From Ciborinia camelliae (lineage: Eukaryota > Ascomycota > Leotiomycetes > Helotiales > Sclerotiniaceae): a DNA stretch of 64,000 nucleotides. The notes under the pieces were generated by a model that saw only the letters and a program-made list of their open reading frames with translations, ran no database searches and was not told where the DNA came from. Below, piece after piece: positions 37,375-48,842 of the stretch; positions within the stretch are counted from its first letter, which is position 1; every line of letters starts with the position of its first letter. Both the position numbers and the translations under genes were made by a program. Where the stretch lies: assembly GCA_025890175.1 (NCBI GenBank), contig JANPYM010000023.1, positions 1 through 64,000 of the forward strand, in the 5' to 3' direction.

Positions 37375-38143
37375 AATCGCTAGGGTGGTTCGTTTTTCTT
37401 TCTACTCGTGTTTAGCACCTAAGGTTCGCTTTGTATTGTGTCCCTACTCGTGTTTCTTACCTACCTTATTACTCTTTGTATTGTATCTCTTCTCGCTTTA
37501 GTCAAATGAGCTCTTACCAATAAGTAATATGAATTTCTTTTACAGAGTCTTTTTATTGCGCTGAATAATTGCCTCATAACTTGATAATAACTTCGATGTT
37601 ATATTCATTTGGTGGTTGGAGGAGTTGAAGGAGTTGAAGAATTGAAAGAAGAATGATTAAAGAAAAGATGTAATTTTAATACCAACCAAAGAAATAAGAA
37701 TAGTAGAATGATGACTGAAAAATCACCGGAAATCCAAATCCAAAATCTCAGAAGCGGGAAACTCCAATCCAGCCGGATCAATCAATCACGATATCATACC
37801 TACATGTACATGAACAAGTACTCAATCTCCTCCCAGTCTCTTCTCATTCTCTTCTCAAGTTTGTTTAATTAATTAGTTGGTTAATGGGCAACGAGTAGAT
37901 AGATACTTTTATTAGCCAGTTAGCTAGGTACCTAAAGTGATGCGATACCAATGTGATACCAATATGATATGATATCATATTCATCCTCAAAAACCAAACC
38001 AAACCGAACCGAAAGATTCATCATCATAATTACATAGGTAAGTGGGTAGTAAAGAAGCAAGTAAGCAAAGCAAAGCAAAGCAATCCAGCCAGCCAGCCTT
38101 TCATAACCCAACCCAAACCACTAAATTACCTCCCCCCTCTCAA
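37375..38143. other. Convergent intergenic region, no gene seen
   Basis: 3' flanks of the unknown gene and the P450. It has AGGAGTTGAAG repeats (about 37617-37645), AACCAAACCAAACCGAACC (about 37991-38010) and AGCAAAGCAAAGC (about 38065-38080). Short ORFs lack coding character. Confidence 0.6.
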
Positions 38144-39936
38144 TCACTCCCTCACAACCGGTTTAAGCGTAACAAAAAGCGGCGGTTTCTCCCACAAGAG
38201 GAAGATCTTCATATGCTTCGCCCAATTCATACTTTGATGCGCCAGTTCGAGATCAAAGTTCCAGATGACGCGGGCGAGGATTAAGCGCATCTCAGCATAG
38301 GCCAGACTGTTGGGAAAGAAAAGAAAATATTCGTTAGTGATGTGATGTGATGTGGTGAAATCAATCGACAAGATAAATAAATAAATAAAATGATAGAGAG
38401 GAGAATGGAGAAAAGAAAGCATACTTACTTCCTTCCGATACAATTTCGAGGGCCCAGACTAAATGGTTGAAATGCACCTTTCTCATCTCCTGCATACTCA
38501 GGATCATCCAACCATCTCTCCGGGGCAAATTTGTCAGGATTCTTGAAGTTTTGTGTCTGGTGTTGGGAGGCGTATATACCGCATGATACATTTGTCTATG
38601 AAATCCATTAGTATTTTTGCAACGACTGGCAAGTGATGAGAGGAATGTGACAGAGACTTACACCACCCGGAACCCAATATCCGCTCACAAATTGGCCATC
38701 ACCCGGTACTACTCTTGGACCTCCAAATGGTGCTGGTGGATGGATCCTCATCGCCTCATCCAAGACAGCCAATTGATATTTCAATTTATTCACACTGATC
38801 ATATCAATCTCTTCTTCCGTCTTGAACATAGTCCTAATTTCCTCGACTAAACATTTGAGAATGTGTTCATTTCCAGGCGTGAGTAAATAGTAAGTAACCG
38901 CACTCAAAAGTGTAGCGGTAGTTTCACTTCCCGCGAGCAAAAGTATGCCTGCGGTCGATTTGATTTCCTGAACCGTCATTCCCGTCTCCACATCGTTATG
39001 TCGAAGGATATACGTCATGAAGTCTTTTCTTTCCGTCTTTCTTTCCAATCGGACTTGTACCTTTTCATGCGTGAGTGTCCTATGCTTCGTACGTTGTTCA
39101 AGCAATTTCTTCGGAATGAATTTATCCAAAGCCATCTTGACAATTGGACCGAATCGTTTGGCGGCAGCCATAAACGCAGCTGCTTTGAAAGATCGAAACA
39201 TAAATGACACCCAGGGATGATAATCACTACCATCAAGACATCCGAATGATTCTCCAAAGGTTAGGTCTGCGATGACATCAAAGGTTGTAAAGTTATACCA
39301 ATTCACCATATTTTGAGGGCCTTTGGTTGAATTTTGATGAAGGCGCGTGATGAGAAGATCAACATAGTGTTTTATGAGAGGTTCTTGTTCTCTCAATGCT
39401 TTCTCCGAGAAGGCGTGTGCAAGCAATCGACGGTAGCGACTATGATCCTTATCACTAATCACACCCAATATACTTGGTACGCTCCCCGACGCTGCCATGG
39501 TGTACTGAATGGGATCTTTTGGAAAACTCGGCTTGCCATTTTTCTTTGCGTAAATATCTTGAAAGGCCTGTGGACTCGTAAAAGATAGTTCATCGGGGGC
39601 GGTTCTCACCACCTCGCCATATATTTCATGGAAAGCGGTGATTTTGTGTGGAAGTTCACCACGGAGGACTTCTCGAATGCTGAAGATGCGACTTGCTGCG
39701 AATAGTTTGGGACCGGGAAATTTGGAGAGTGGATGAAAGTAAATGTTGTATATAACTGTGCTGAGACCATAGATAATTACCTAACAGAGTGAGAATGAAG
39801 AAGATCGTCAGCATGTGGCTTATGTATGGCTTGAAGCGGGAAGACAGGAACGTACCACAACGGATAATGCAACCGACAGATGGAGAATCCTGGGCATTAC
39901 GCCTCCAAAAACTCCGAGAGTCAGATCCAATCCCAT
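38144..39936 (-). CDS. Cytochrome P450 monooxygenase
   Basis: Microsomal P450. Four exons, 39936-39856, 39780-38662, 38595-38429 and 38306-38144, join in frame to 509 aa. The N terminus is hydrophobic (membrane anchor), followed by the proline-rich FPGPKLFA hinge. The I-helix oxygen-activation motif AGSETT is at residues 310-315. The K-helix E-x-x-R is EAMR (369-372), PERW is at 425-428, and the heme-binding loop [10 protein letters not shown] is at 445-454 with Cys452 as thiolate ligand. All key residues are present. The sequence resembles fungal benzoate 4-monooxygenase / pisatin demethylase-like families; the substrate is unknown. The neighbours (sedolisin, unknown gene) give no pathway. 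The start was chosen at the ATG that gives a 27-residue anchor exon ending GTTGTG before GTACGT. Confidence 0.93.
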
Positions 39937-41254
39937 CGTCGCGGAATATGCAACAGGACCAGAATAGATGAATAATTTCCGATTGAAAAAGCAATAATTG
40001 AAGTATTGGGTGAGAGGAGTTGAGTCAAGTTGGACTTTACTTTAATTAAATGTAATAAAGTCGAGGTGTAACCACTTTACTTATAACTCCTGAAGAGTTA
40101 CACTCGGGCTGTCGGATGCGCTACTCAAATAAGTCACAATGCCTTCAATTCAAATCTCTTGATTTGAAAAAGTATCATTCAAGTAGTGCCAAGGAAACGA
40201 CTGCAACCTGTGGTGAGACGGCAACGGGATGGTACAGAAGGATTCAACGTTCGAGAATCAAGAACGGGAACGGGCCGTTAGATTTGAACCGCTTCCGAAT
40301 CATCAGTGTCAGTCATGAGATCCATACTATAATAGACTGCCGTATATCAAATTGATAATCACGAGATATATAAGAGATTGAATTAACTAACTACCATATT
40401 TAATTATCAAAATGTGAATTAGGACTTCCAAGTTTGAAAAGTGTCAAAAGGCACCACCTGCATTGGAACGTTATAAGCCTACCTACCAATCTAAGGGACC
40501 CGACTAACTAATATCCGATTATCAGCCCGAATTGTAACATGAAAGAGTATCTAGCCAGTCCACGGGTATTACAAGTCCAGTAACACAACTAGGTGCAGTA
40601 GTTTAAGCCTACCTACCTATCTATATTCTATATACTATGTGATATTCATTACCTCTAGCTATACTAACTACTCCACTCAATCCACATTATTAAGCCTAGT
40701 CTTAGCGTATAGGCGAGTCTTTTATTTATACCGTAGTTGTAAAAATACTGTAGAACTGTATTATTTTGTATGGGTTCAGGTTGATTAATTGAAGCTATTG
40801 CTTAGGTGCTAGTATTATTAATCATAGTGTATTTGTCATTCTAACTCACTGTTTTCCAACAGTAGTAAAGGTAACGTAGGTAGATATATTTTCCACTACT
40901 AATTACCTACTACTATTACTACTATATATATATACTCCTATTTGGTTGAGTAATTTAAGCTATATATACCAATCTACCTTATACAATACAAACAATTTAT
41001 ATATATCCATTCTACAAACTTTATATATATCTTATCTCCACTCCATATATATATTTAAAAAAAGATAGGTAATTTTCATTCATATTCAAGCCACCATCAT
41101 ACGATATTTTTGAAAAAATTAAGTAATTATTATTTTAATATATCGACACCAGCGAAGCTAGCTATCAAAAACAAGCATGTAGCATAACGATCCAAGTAAT
41201 CATACCAATACTCAAGCCGCTACTCGCATACCACGGATTCCATAAACCATGGCG
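39937..41254. other. Intergenic region with AT-leaning low-complexity DNA
   Basis: Upstream of the P450 and downstream of the sedolisin. A GTGTAAC...GTTACAC inverted repeat with an inner TAACTC/GAGTTA stem lies at about 40067-40107. Multiple CTACCTACC and TATATA tracts fill 40480-41110. An ORF at 40116-40355 has no recognisable features. Confidence 0.55.
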
Positions 41255-43318
41255 TCAGTTATGATGATGATATTGCGAGCCCGTGCCCGAGGAGAGAACG
41301 AGGTCTTTGATTTTTGGGAAATACTAAATGGGATGCAAAAGGTTGTGTTAGTGTGAGTCTGTTTCTAGTTCACGTATTTATGTATACAAACAAATAAAAA
41401 ACATTCCCAAAAAAGAAAGAGGGGCCGGGGTTTCGATAAAAACAAACTTACGGGAGTACCAAAGCCAGTCGCCGCATCCCAACCGACCGCCGCCGGAAAT
41501 CCATCGGTGCCACAACCTTTCGAACTTCCCACCGTGACATCGGTGAACGCCGCATATCCCTTACTATACAGCCAGGGGTTGAGCCAACCCAAAGTAGGTT
41601 TGCCCGCGGCGATCAGCGCATCGTTGACCAAAGCGAGGATGGCCGACGCGGTGGGGGTAGCGGCCGAAGTGCCATCGAGAGGAACGATGGTACCATTCCA
41701 GATGGTGATGAAGTGATAACCCTGAGCTGCGATATCCGGGAACCCGCGACCGGTGGCGTTGAAGAAGGCGGTGATATTCTTGGGCAGGGAGGCGAGATAC
41801 GGTTTGAGGGCGGCATCTTGCCAAGCTGGACGAGGGAAGTAGCGAGAGAAGCCACCGCCAGAAACGTAGCCATTTCGGGCATCCGTGGCGACGACCTCGG
41901 GGTTGATGAATTTCGTTCCGCCGACCGAGGTGACGTATGGACAGGTGGATGGAAACATGGCAAGGAAAGTCGTGCTGTTGTCGACGTTCGAAACGCATGT
42001 CCCGTCTTCTCCTACACCGTTATCTCCCGATCCGAAAAGAACAGAGACACCTCTTGCACCCAACTGAGCAAACCCTTTACAGACGGAAACTGCGTACGAG
42101 TATGGGACTGTTTGTTCGGTATCTTGATATGAGTTGCTGACTACTCCTGGAAGGTCCTTTTGACTCAGCACGTATTGTAGCCATGTAAGGTATGGCTCGT
42201 TGGTATCGGTAGGCGTTGCCAAATCCGGGTTAAAAGGAGGGGATCCACCGGTCGTATAGGCGATCAATGGAGTAGGATAACCAATTCCGAGCATAGTTTC
42301 CGAATCCAAATTTCCCTCGAGATCTTTGCCAGCCGCAAGTTCTGTGGCATTCTCTGGCGTTTGCTCGTCGTTACCTCCATTAATGATTTGAACATCGAAA
42401 CTGTATGCTGCCGAAGCTGCTTCAGGTCTGTATTGTTCAAGGAAAAGTTTTGTATCAGATCGATTGTTGGATTCACCGAGGTAATCTGTAAGGGCCATCT
42501 TGTTTCTGTCGGCAGCTTGGACCTTGTAGTCTACAGTGCCATAAAGAGTTCGGAGGCATAGTGGTGTGACCGCTGATACGTTGCATACATCTGCTGCAGT
42601 TTGCCCAACAGTAGGTGGTTTGTAGGTCGAAGGGGCTAAAGCTTGGTATCCTGTAACATCGTCGACTTTCTTCATTGACCTTGCTACAGCGCGAGGTCTG
42701 AAGAATGAGTTGGTGGGTTGAATTGTCTCGATGTGATCGTGGAGATGAAGAGGCAGAGACCATTCTGGTGTTCGAACTATGTATTCTCCATCCTCGTGTT
42801 TATAGGTTGAATATTTGGTATCGAGGAGAGTTTCGATGTCCTCAATGGCAATGGTAACTTTGATCCAGTCTTTAGCGGGACTGTATTCAAGGGAGCTCGC
42901 TTCAATGTTGTTGTCTTGAAGCCATTCATGAACGAGGTCGTGAGTTTCATCGGAGGGCTTAACAAGATCATTCACCTCTTGAGCACTGAGATGCTGACCG
43001 TAACGTTGATGTGAAGGATCGGAGACTTTTAGGTTCATTAGTCAATTTTCAACCTCAAATTGCTCTCTTCCTGAACATGTGAACAAAGTACTCATTCATA
43101 CCTTCATAAAGATGACGTTCCAATTCATCGAATTGACCTTGCTTCAAACCAATTTGAAGATTGATCATATGGCCGGCACGCGCAGGTCCCACTCTCTGCC
43201 ATTGAGATGGTGGATAATGAGTCTCTTTCACAGCATATGGAGTGCGAGCTTTGATAGGGGAGCTCGACACCAATCCAACAACCAGAAATGTCGTGAGTGT
43301 AGCGATTGAAGTCACCAT
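41255..43318 (-). CDS. Secreted sedolisin (S53) tripeptidyl-peptidase-like protease
   Basis: Acid serine-carboxyl peptidase, family S53. Three exons, 43318-43102, 43025-41452 and 41323-41255, join in frame to 619 aa. The N terminus is a signal peptide (about 1-20). A pro-domain (about 30-200) with SDPSHQRYGQHLS is typical of pro-kumamolisin. The catalytic residues are Glu309 and Asp313 in EGNLD, Asp407 in GSGDNG, and Ser526 in DGTSAATPTAS. SGGGFSRYFPRP and the calcium-site end GWDAATGFGTP are present. The last small exon adds YFPKIKDLVLSSGTGSQ, a usual C terminus. Secreted fungal sedolisins release tripeptides from proteins at acid pH during nutrition or infection. An upstream TTG is not needed as start. 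Neighbouring palC, the ambient-pH gene, lies about 5.5 kb away; no link is shown. Confidence 0.94.
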
Positions 43319-44401
43319 GATTGTCAATTGATTGAGGGCGAAGAAAAAAGCCTAACGATTTCAATCGGGGAATGAAGGGTATAGGTATATATTTATTCCC
43401 ATTTGAAATAATCAATCTACCTAAGCTAGAGAGAGGTACCTGGGTCCTGTGCCCCGGGTCCTGCACATTCACTAGTCACGATCGAATCATGATAGAGTAG
43501 AAGCAGTAGCACAACATGGAAGCCGGGCTGCTCAGGTACAGAATGGGTACTTTGGTGCGAGCGCCGAGTAGCATTACTCATTACCCCATGTCCTACCACA
43601 CCTTATCAATCGAAATTGAAAATTCACTTCGGATCATGGAGGGAATATTCAATACCGTAGGTAATCAACCTTCCTCATGTAGTATCGTGTCAGGTAAGGT
43701 ACCATCTTTTCCATCTTGATATGGAAGGTCGATAAACATTGCTGCAGTAGTGCTGCCAGTGGGATGGTAAAATACTCGGGTGCACTACACCAAATATGAC
43801 ATATGTAAATCTCCGTCATTGAAGATTGGTGGAACTGGATGTGAAAGTGTTGGATGGACGTTGTGGACCTGTGGACCGTGGTGTTGGTGATGTCCACGGG
43901 TAGATGTGACCCCATAGATAAGCTTTGGTGGCTCGGCTCGGGACTCGGGTGGAATTGTTTGGGCTCAGCTCTTGGAGTAAACTTTAAAATCCCACTGTTG
44001 ATCTCTGATCTCTAGGTAGGTAGGATAATCATGAGATAGGTGAAGTATATCTTCATTCAAAAACAGCTTACCAGAAACTCCCTAAGTATTAACTATCCCA
44101 TTGATAGGACTTAAACGCCTAGGTAGAATGTCTTGTCGGCTATCTCACCCCTAATCCCTCTTATGTGGCGTTTACTTAAGAATTCAAAGCCCTGGAAATG
44201 TGAGAGGGTGTTTGTCAGATTTAAAAGCTTCACATCTCGAGCTCCCACAATGATTAACATTGCAGATAACTAACAATATAGTCCTCTTCATCCTCTTTTC
44301 ATCAAGATTAATTAATAGAGGAGGTCAGTAAAAGATGCCACTCCGCCACCTACCTAATTCATCTCGCTGACCATAAAGCGATACATGATAAATTTCGCAA
44401 T
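43319..44401. promoter_or_regulatory. Divergent intergenic region, sedolisin / DUF4267 gene
   Basis: This 1.1-kb region contains the 5' flanks of both genes. ATAGGTATATATTTATTCCC (43380-43399), about 60 bp upstream of the sedolisin ATG, could serve as a TATA element. There are CCTAGGTAG and GGTAGGTAGG patches. No coding sequence was recognised. Confidence 0.45.
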
Positions 44402-44800
44402 ATGGCGCTCTCAAGAACCCTCCGATTCCTCCCCAACATCTTCGGAACCATCTTCATCTGTTTCGGCATCAACGCCATTCTGCGACCCTCCCATGCCCTC
44501 ACATTCTATAAACCTCTCTCTCAATTCTCCCTAACCCAAGACGCATGCGAATCCAACAAAGCACTCATCGAGGCACTCATGACGATCTACGGAGCCCGAG
44601 ATATCTTCATGGGTCTCGCTATGTATGCCGCCTCGTACCATCGAAATTATAAAACATTGGGATGGATCGTGATTGCCGGGAGTGCTGTGGCGGGTGTGGA
44701 TGGTTGGGTTTGTTATCGAGCTGGTGGGGGACAGGCGGATCATTGGGGTTATGCTCCGGTTCATTTGGTGGTTGGGGGGTTGTTGGCTGGGGGTTATTGA
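44402..44800 (+). CDS. Small integral membrane protein, DUF4267 family
   Basis: Single-exon 132-aa protein with about four hydrophobic segments: FLPNIFGTIFICFGINAIL, then MTIYGARDIFMGLAMYAA, TLGWIVIAGSAVAGVDGW and HLVVGGLLAGGY. YGARDI(F)MG and the spacing of Gly/Asp between helices match the fungal DUF4267 family, whose function is unknown. The second helix contains the most conserved block. The gene is divergent from the secreted sedolisin gene. The ATG has an acceptable context (GCAATATGG). Confidence 0.8.
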   Translation: MALSRTLRFLPNIFGTIFICFGINAILRPSHALTFYKPLSQFSLTQDACESNKALIEALMTIYGARDIFMGLAMYAASYHRNYKTLGWIVIAGSAVAGVDGWVCYRAGGGQADHWGYAPVHLVVGGLLAGGY

Positions 44801-45453
44801 TTGAGGATAGTGTCTTAACTTGTTGACTTGGTCAATCGTTTAGAGAACTTGAGATCACATATTGCTTGTGTAATGTCAGGTGCGGTGAAGTTTTCGCTGT
44901 GATGTAATGTCAGAACTGGCTGTGAGAGGCATTGGCCCTTCATGACAGAAGGGTTGCTCAAACAGGTCTCTCTTAACTATACCAAATCAGGAATTTCATC
45001 ATTGCAATGAAGATAAGTCAATCTCAAGCGCTACATCAAGAGAATCTCAAACATTCGCCTCCTTGCTACCGAAGGTTTACGTATAGTAAAGTCATTACAA
45101 GCTGGTTCTAATCATGAAATAGCTTGTGACTGTTATTCTAGATAGCATCATTCGATTTGGCCTTCTCGGGTGGGTGATATACTTATTTTTAGATCTTTAT
45201 TCATTTCCTCAATTCAATGCAAGGGCAGTCGAAGTCCAACATTCATTCATACAGGTTTTTATTCACTTCTGCATCCTGGCTCGTCTGAGAACATCCAATT
45301 GATGATTTTCGTTACTACAAAAGAATAAAATAACATAACATCCTCCCCTTATTCATCTCCACTACCCAAACAGAGTAATACATAAATGATGAATAGGAAT
45401 GCCATTGCAAAGTCACGCACACCTCCCAATCCCAAACTTCAAACTAGGAAGTC
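44801..45453. other. Intergenic region, no gene seen
   Basis: 3' flanks of two convergent genes. No ORF of coding character was found. Confidence 0.6.
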
Positions 45454-47261
45454 CTAGTGAATATATGTGGCAAGTACCTTTTGATATTCCGTCAAGGTTC
45501 CTGGCCTGATGTATTCCATCACATCAGCCGAGCTCAAATCTTCCTCCGGGGCAATGCGACCTATCAGACTAGGAATAAAGCCCGTGGATTTTCGTGCCCA
45601 GCTACTGATACTCTTATCCCACGCCGCTCCTTTTTCATGGAGAGTGTGAAGCAGATTCCGTCTAATGGTATAAGTCGTCCGTTCCAATTAAGAGACGTTT
45701 GGTGGTATCTATTGGTAGGGCATCATTGGGAATTTCCCGATCCCGATCCTGATCCCCATCTGCGCCGCCAAACCAATGACAAAGGACTTCGTCGTCACCA
45801 GGTGCAACGAGAGAATTCCTCGAATCAACGGCCAGAATCGTGCCATCGCGACTTTCAATCGCGAGCAAAGTTCCCGTCTCCAAATCTTGGGCATGATGAA
45901 GTTTGAAGGGACCCCATAATTCTTCGAGATCACCGATAAATGACGAGATATAAAATCCGTCGCGTGCAACGTTCTGGACTTCGGAGTCCTGGGGTATGAA
46001 GTTGAAAGCCCAAATGGGGTCTTTTACGAGGCCGGGCTGGCACTGTAAATTTCTGGCGGCTAGGAATACTTTTCCGCCAGGGGCTTCGATCTGTATTCCA
46101 TCGCTCAGTGCTCTGCTAGGTAGGCTGCCAGAAATCACAATTTGTAATCTGATGAAAGTCACCAATGCAATATGCAGGACGGTCAGCACAGCACTTAGCA
46201 AATGACAAATATCTTCTTGTCTTTTGGGATATTGGTCATCAGGTAGTGACTGCCGTTCGAGGGATGCCCAGACCAAGCCTTGTAACGATGTGGAATGAAA
46301 TTTTCGCGATATCCTCTAGAATCTCGTTTCTTTTATGATGGAGGGCAAAGGCTGCATCTTGGAGAAGTTGGAGTAAGATATGCAAGACGGACATGCTAAC
46401 CTGCCGAATTTTCAGGACATTGGGACGGTTGGCATCGGCTACGATGATGTTATACGTTGAGTCGCTACAAAATCCTTCATCCTGTAAAAGCTTTATACCT
46501 CGTATTATCGCGGAGCCCGTTTCAAGGCTAGCCAAAAGTTCGAGGTAGATGTTGCCATTTTGTTCCGGCTGCTGGTCGGGGGAAGGCGAGGAATTGGATG
46601 TCTCTGTCACCAAACCGAAGTTCTTGAAAGGAATGATGGCGTATTGCTCGTGTTCTTGATCTTTCTCGATGCTCTCAAAAGCCTTCCCTCCTAATTTAAT
46701 AACAAAAGCAGAAATCTCCTCCAAGTCCAAAGCAAGCACCGACGGATCATTCTGCGATACATGGATGCCAACTGTATGAGCACTCCGGAGCCGATAATTT
46801 ACTTGATACCCTGAATAGAGGGGTCCGAATAGACTCTCTGAACTTGGGCTCGTCGTAGCCTCAGAGTCCTCACTTCCGAGGTTTAGCGTGAGTTCCGACT
46901 CGATATCCATAGAATTCATCCCGGCATTCTGATTTCCAGATTCAAACTCTCTCGTCTCCATCGGGTCTTGGCCTGCATCCACGCATTAGGGTTCTACTTC
47001 CTGCCGCTCGGAAGCGATGATATTCAGAGAAATTTGAGAACTGTCATCACCTCCACATCCCCCATCCCCATCCCCATCCCCAAGTCTAGACATCGCGCTC
47101 GGGCTGGACTCAGGATTTGAGATTTCTTTTGACATTCTGGCAATGATTTCTTGTTCGGTAATAAGTTGTATGCCGTTCGTGGTATGGTTTATGATGTTTT
47201 GAATATTGTTGATGATATTGTTGATGATAGGTATTGTAAAGTTGGATTCAAAGGGAGCCAT
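45454..47261 (-). CDS. Unknown multi-exon protein (about 500 aa), one unresolved frame junction
   Basis: Exons are inferred by hand. 47261-47051 is joined to 46972-46401 by a 78-nt GTGATG...ATGCAG intron with a CCTAATG branch site, which removes an in-frame TAA. 46401 is joined to 46315 by a GTTAGC...TTCTAG intron. The third exon continues through AIESRDGTILAVDSRNSLVA and CHWFGGADGDQD to KRLLIGTDDLYH. It then needs a frame change near 45662-45690 to reach IRRNLLHTLHEKGAAWDKSI...ATYIH; I found no clean intron there. The N terminus is acidic and Ser-rich with a GDGDGDGG run. The LCHLL...VLTVLHIALVTFIRL-like segment is Leu-rich and helical. I do not recognise the family. It may be a transcription-factor-like or regulatory protein, but nothing proves it. 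Confidence 0.6.
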
Positions 47262-47697
47262 GTGGATATGATACGTCTGCCTAGCGTATGATTTGCCATA
47301 ACCATTCACCTATGTCACAAAAATCCATGTCATAGATGATTCACCGTCTCACTTTCCCAATACTCGCAGATGTATTTTGTACACCTGCGGGTTGCATCTG
47401 CTATCCTGACAAGATTTCTCGATTGGCAAGACATTCCAAAATAACCCAATAGATGCACCCACATCCCACATCCCACATCCCTCATCTCCGAGCTTCGTAC
47501 ATTTTCTCTCATCCCTGAGACTCCATCCCTATCATGCGTATAAGGTTTTGTTCTGTGATGAAGGCACGCTGGTTGTGGATGTCGATTGCTACCAATACTA
47601 AGGTACTGAGTATAATGTTGCTCGAGTGTTGGAATGATGAAAAGCATACCTAGATCGTGCACCTGCATATATGATTCTCATCTCCCATCTCCCATTG

Positions 47698-47730
47698 CTT
47701 TCGCTTTCGCTTTCGCTTTCGCTTTCGTAT
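47698..47730. repeat. (CTTTCG)n hexanucleotide microsatellite
   Basis: Five consecutive GCTTTC/CTTTCG units. Confidence 0.85.
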
Positions 47731-48165
47731 CAGGACGAGGATGAGGACGAGGAAAGACCAGCCAATCAATCAACCAATCCAATCCAGTAGGGCTCCTACA
47801 TAGGTAGATTGATTGAGAAATAATAATCCATCTACCAGGATCTAATCTAATCTAATATAATCCAATTATATATATATATCCTACATCGGGATATTGAATA
47901 CTATACATACATATATATACATAAATATATACATATTCTCCTTTTAAGATCTTAGAGTAGGATATTGAAAATATATGCGAATATAGTTATCGATCAAGAA
48001 TATCTACGTACCTACATAATGCTGTGTAGATAGGTATTGAAGGATAGATACCAAGGTATCTAGGTAAATAGGTACCTAGGTAATAAACACAATAAGCAAG
48101 CGAAGACTCAACAGCAGCGGCCAGAGCGCGTATTAGGTGTTGGCGTGTTTAAATCTGTAGTATAC

Positions 48166-48195
<30 letters not shown>
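48166..48195. repeat. (TA)n dinucleotide microsatellite
   Basis: About 14 uninterrupted TA units. Confidence 0.9.
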
Positions 48196-48197
<2 letters not shown>

Positions 48198-48842
48198 TTT
48201 GAATACAGTACGATGTGAAGAGATGATATTTGCGAGGGACGAGAGGGATGGGCAGGAAGGTGGTAATGACTGAAGACAACATATTGATGAGTACAGTAAA
48301 TAGAGATTGGATTCAATCAAAGCAACGTCAGATCTAATAAATCTCCTATCCGCATTATCCGACAGTATGATAGAACAACCACCTGCATGCTTAAGGTTAC
48401 CGCCAGACCCACCAGTATTACAGACATCCAGAAGAAAAACCCAAGGAAGTCGACTTACCCGACCATCCAATGCAAGCCACATCACTTGGATCAAAAAAAA
48501 ACTTCATCCACATGTCACGTGTAGATGAATACGTGGCGGAAAGTATGTGAGACAGTGCACCCATGATCAAATCATCTCACATCTCACCACTAGGAAGAGA
48601 TAGATGAAAAAATAAAGTTGATCTGTTGCACGTCTCATTGTTGCACGGAGTGATGGGATGAACTTATCATGCTGGGGGGTGTGGTGGGTTGGCGGTGTGG
48701 TGATGTGGGATGTGGTGATGTGGATTGACTGGAGATATGGATCTGGTGGAGCTTGTGTAACACACTCACTTTGTATGATTGGCGATCCTGGTCTAGAACA
48801 GGTATTTTAACTTTTTTCAGATTTGAGATTTAGATGTATAGT

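Larger units (their letters stand above)
47262..48842. other. 1.6-kb intergenic region with microsatellites
   Basis: It contains (CTTTCG)5 at about 47700-47728, CATCCCA repeats near 47460-47485 and a (TA)n tract at 48166-48195. There are also many CCTACATAGGTAGAT-type patches. Minus-strand ORFs at 47330-47668 and 48108-48494 do not show coding character. Confidence 0.6.

Noticed and set aside
46986..46988. In-frame TAA as evidence of a pseudogene at 45454-47261
   Set aside because: It falls inside a plausible 78-nt GT-AG intron with a CCTAATG branch site that keeps the frame.
25000..48000. Secondary-metabolite gene cluster (P450, methyltransferase, permease, proteases)
   Set aside because: No PKS, NRPS, terpene synthase, RiPP precursor or cluster regulator was seen; the genes are widely spaced and separated by unrelated families.
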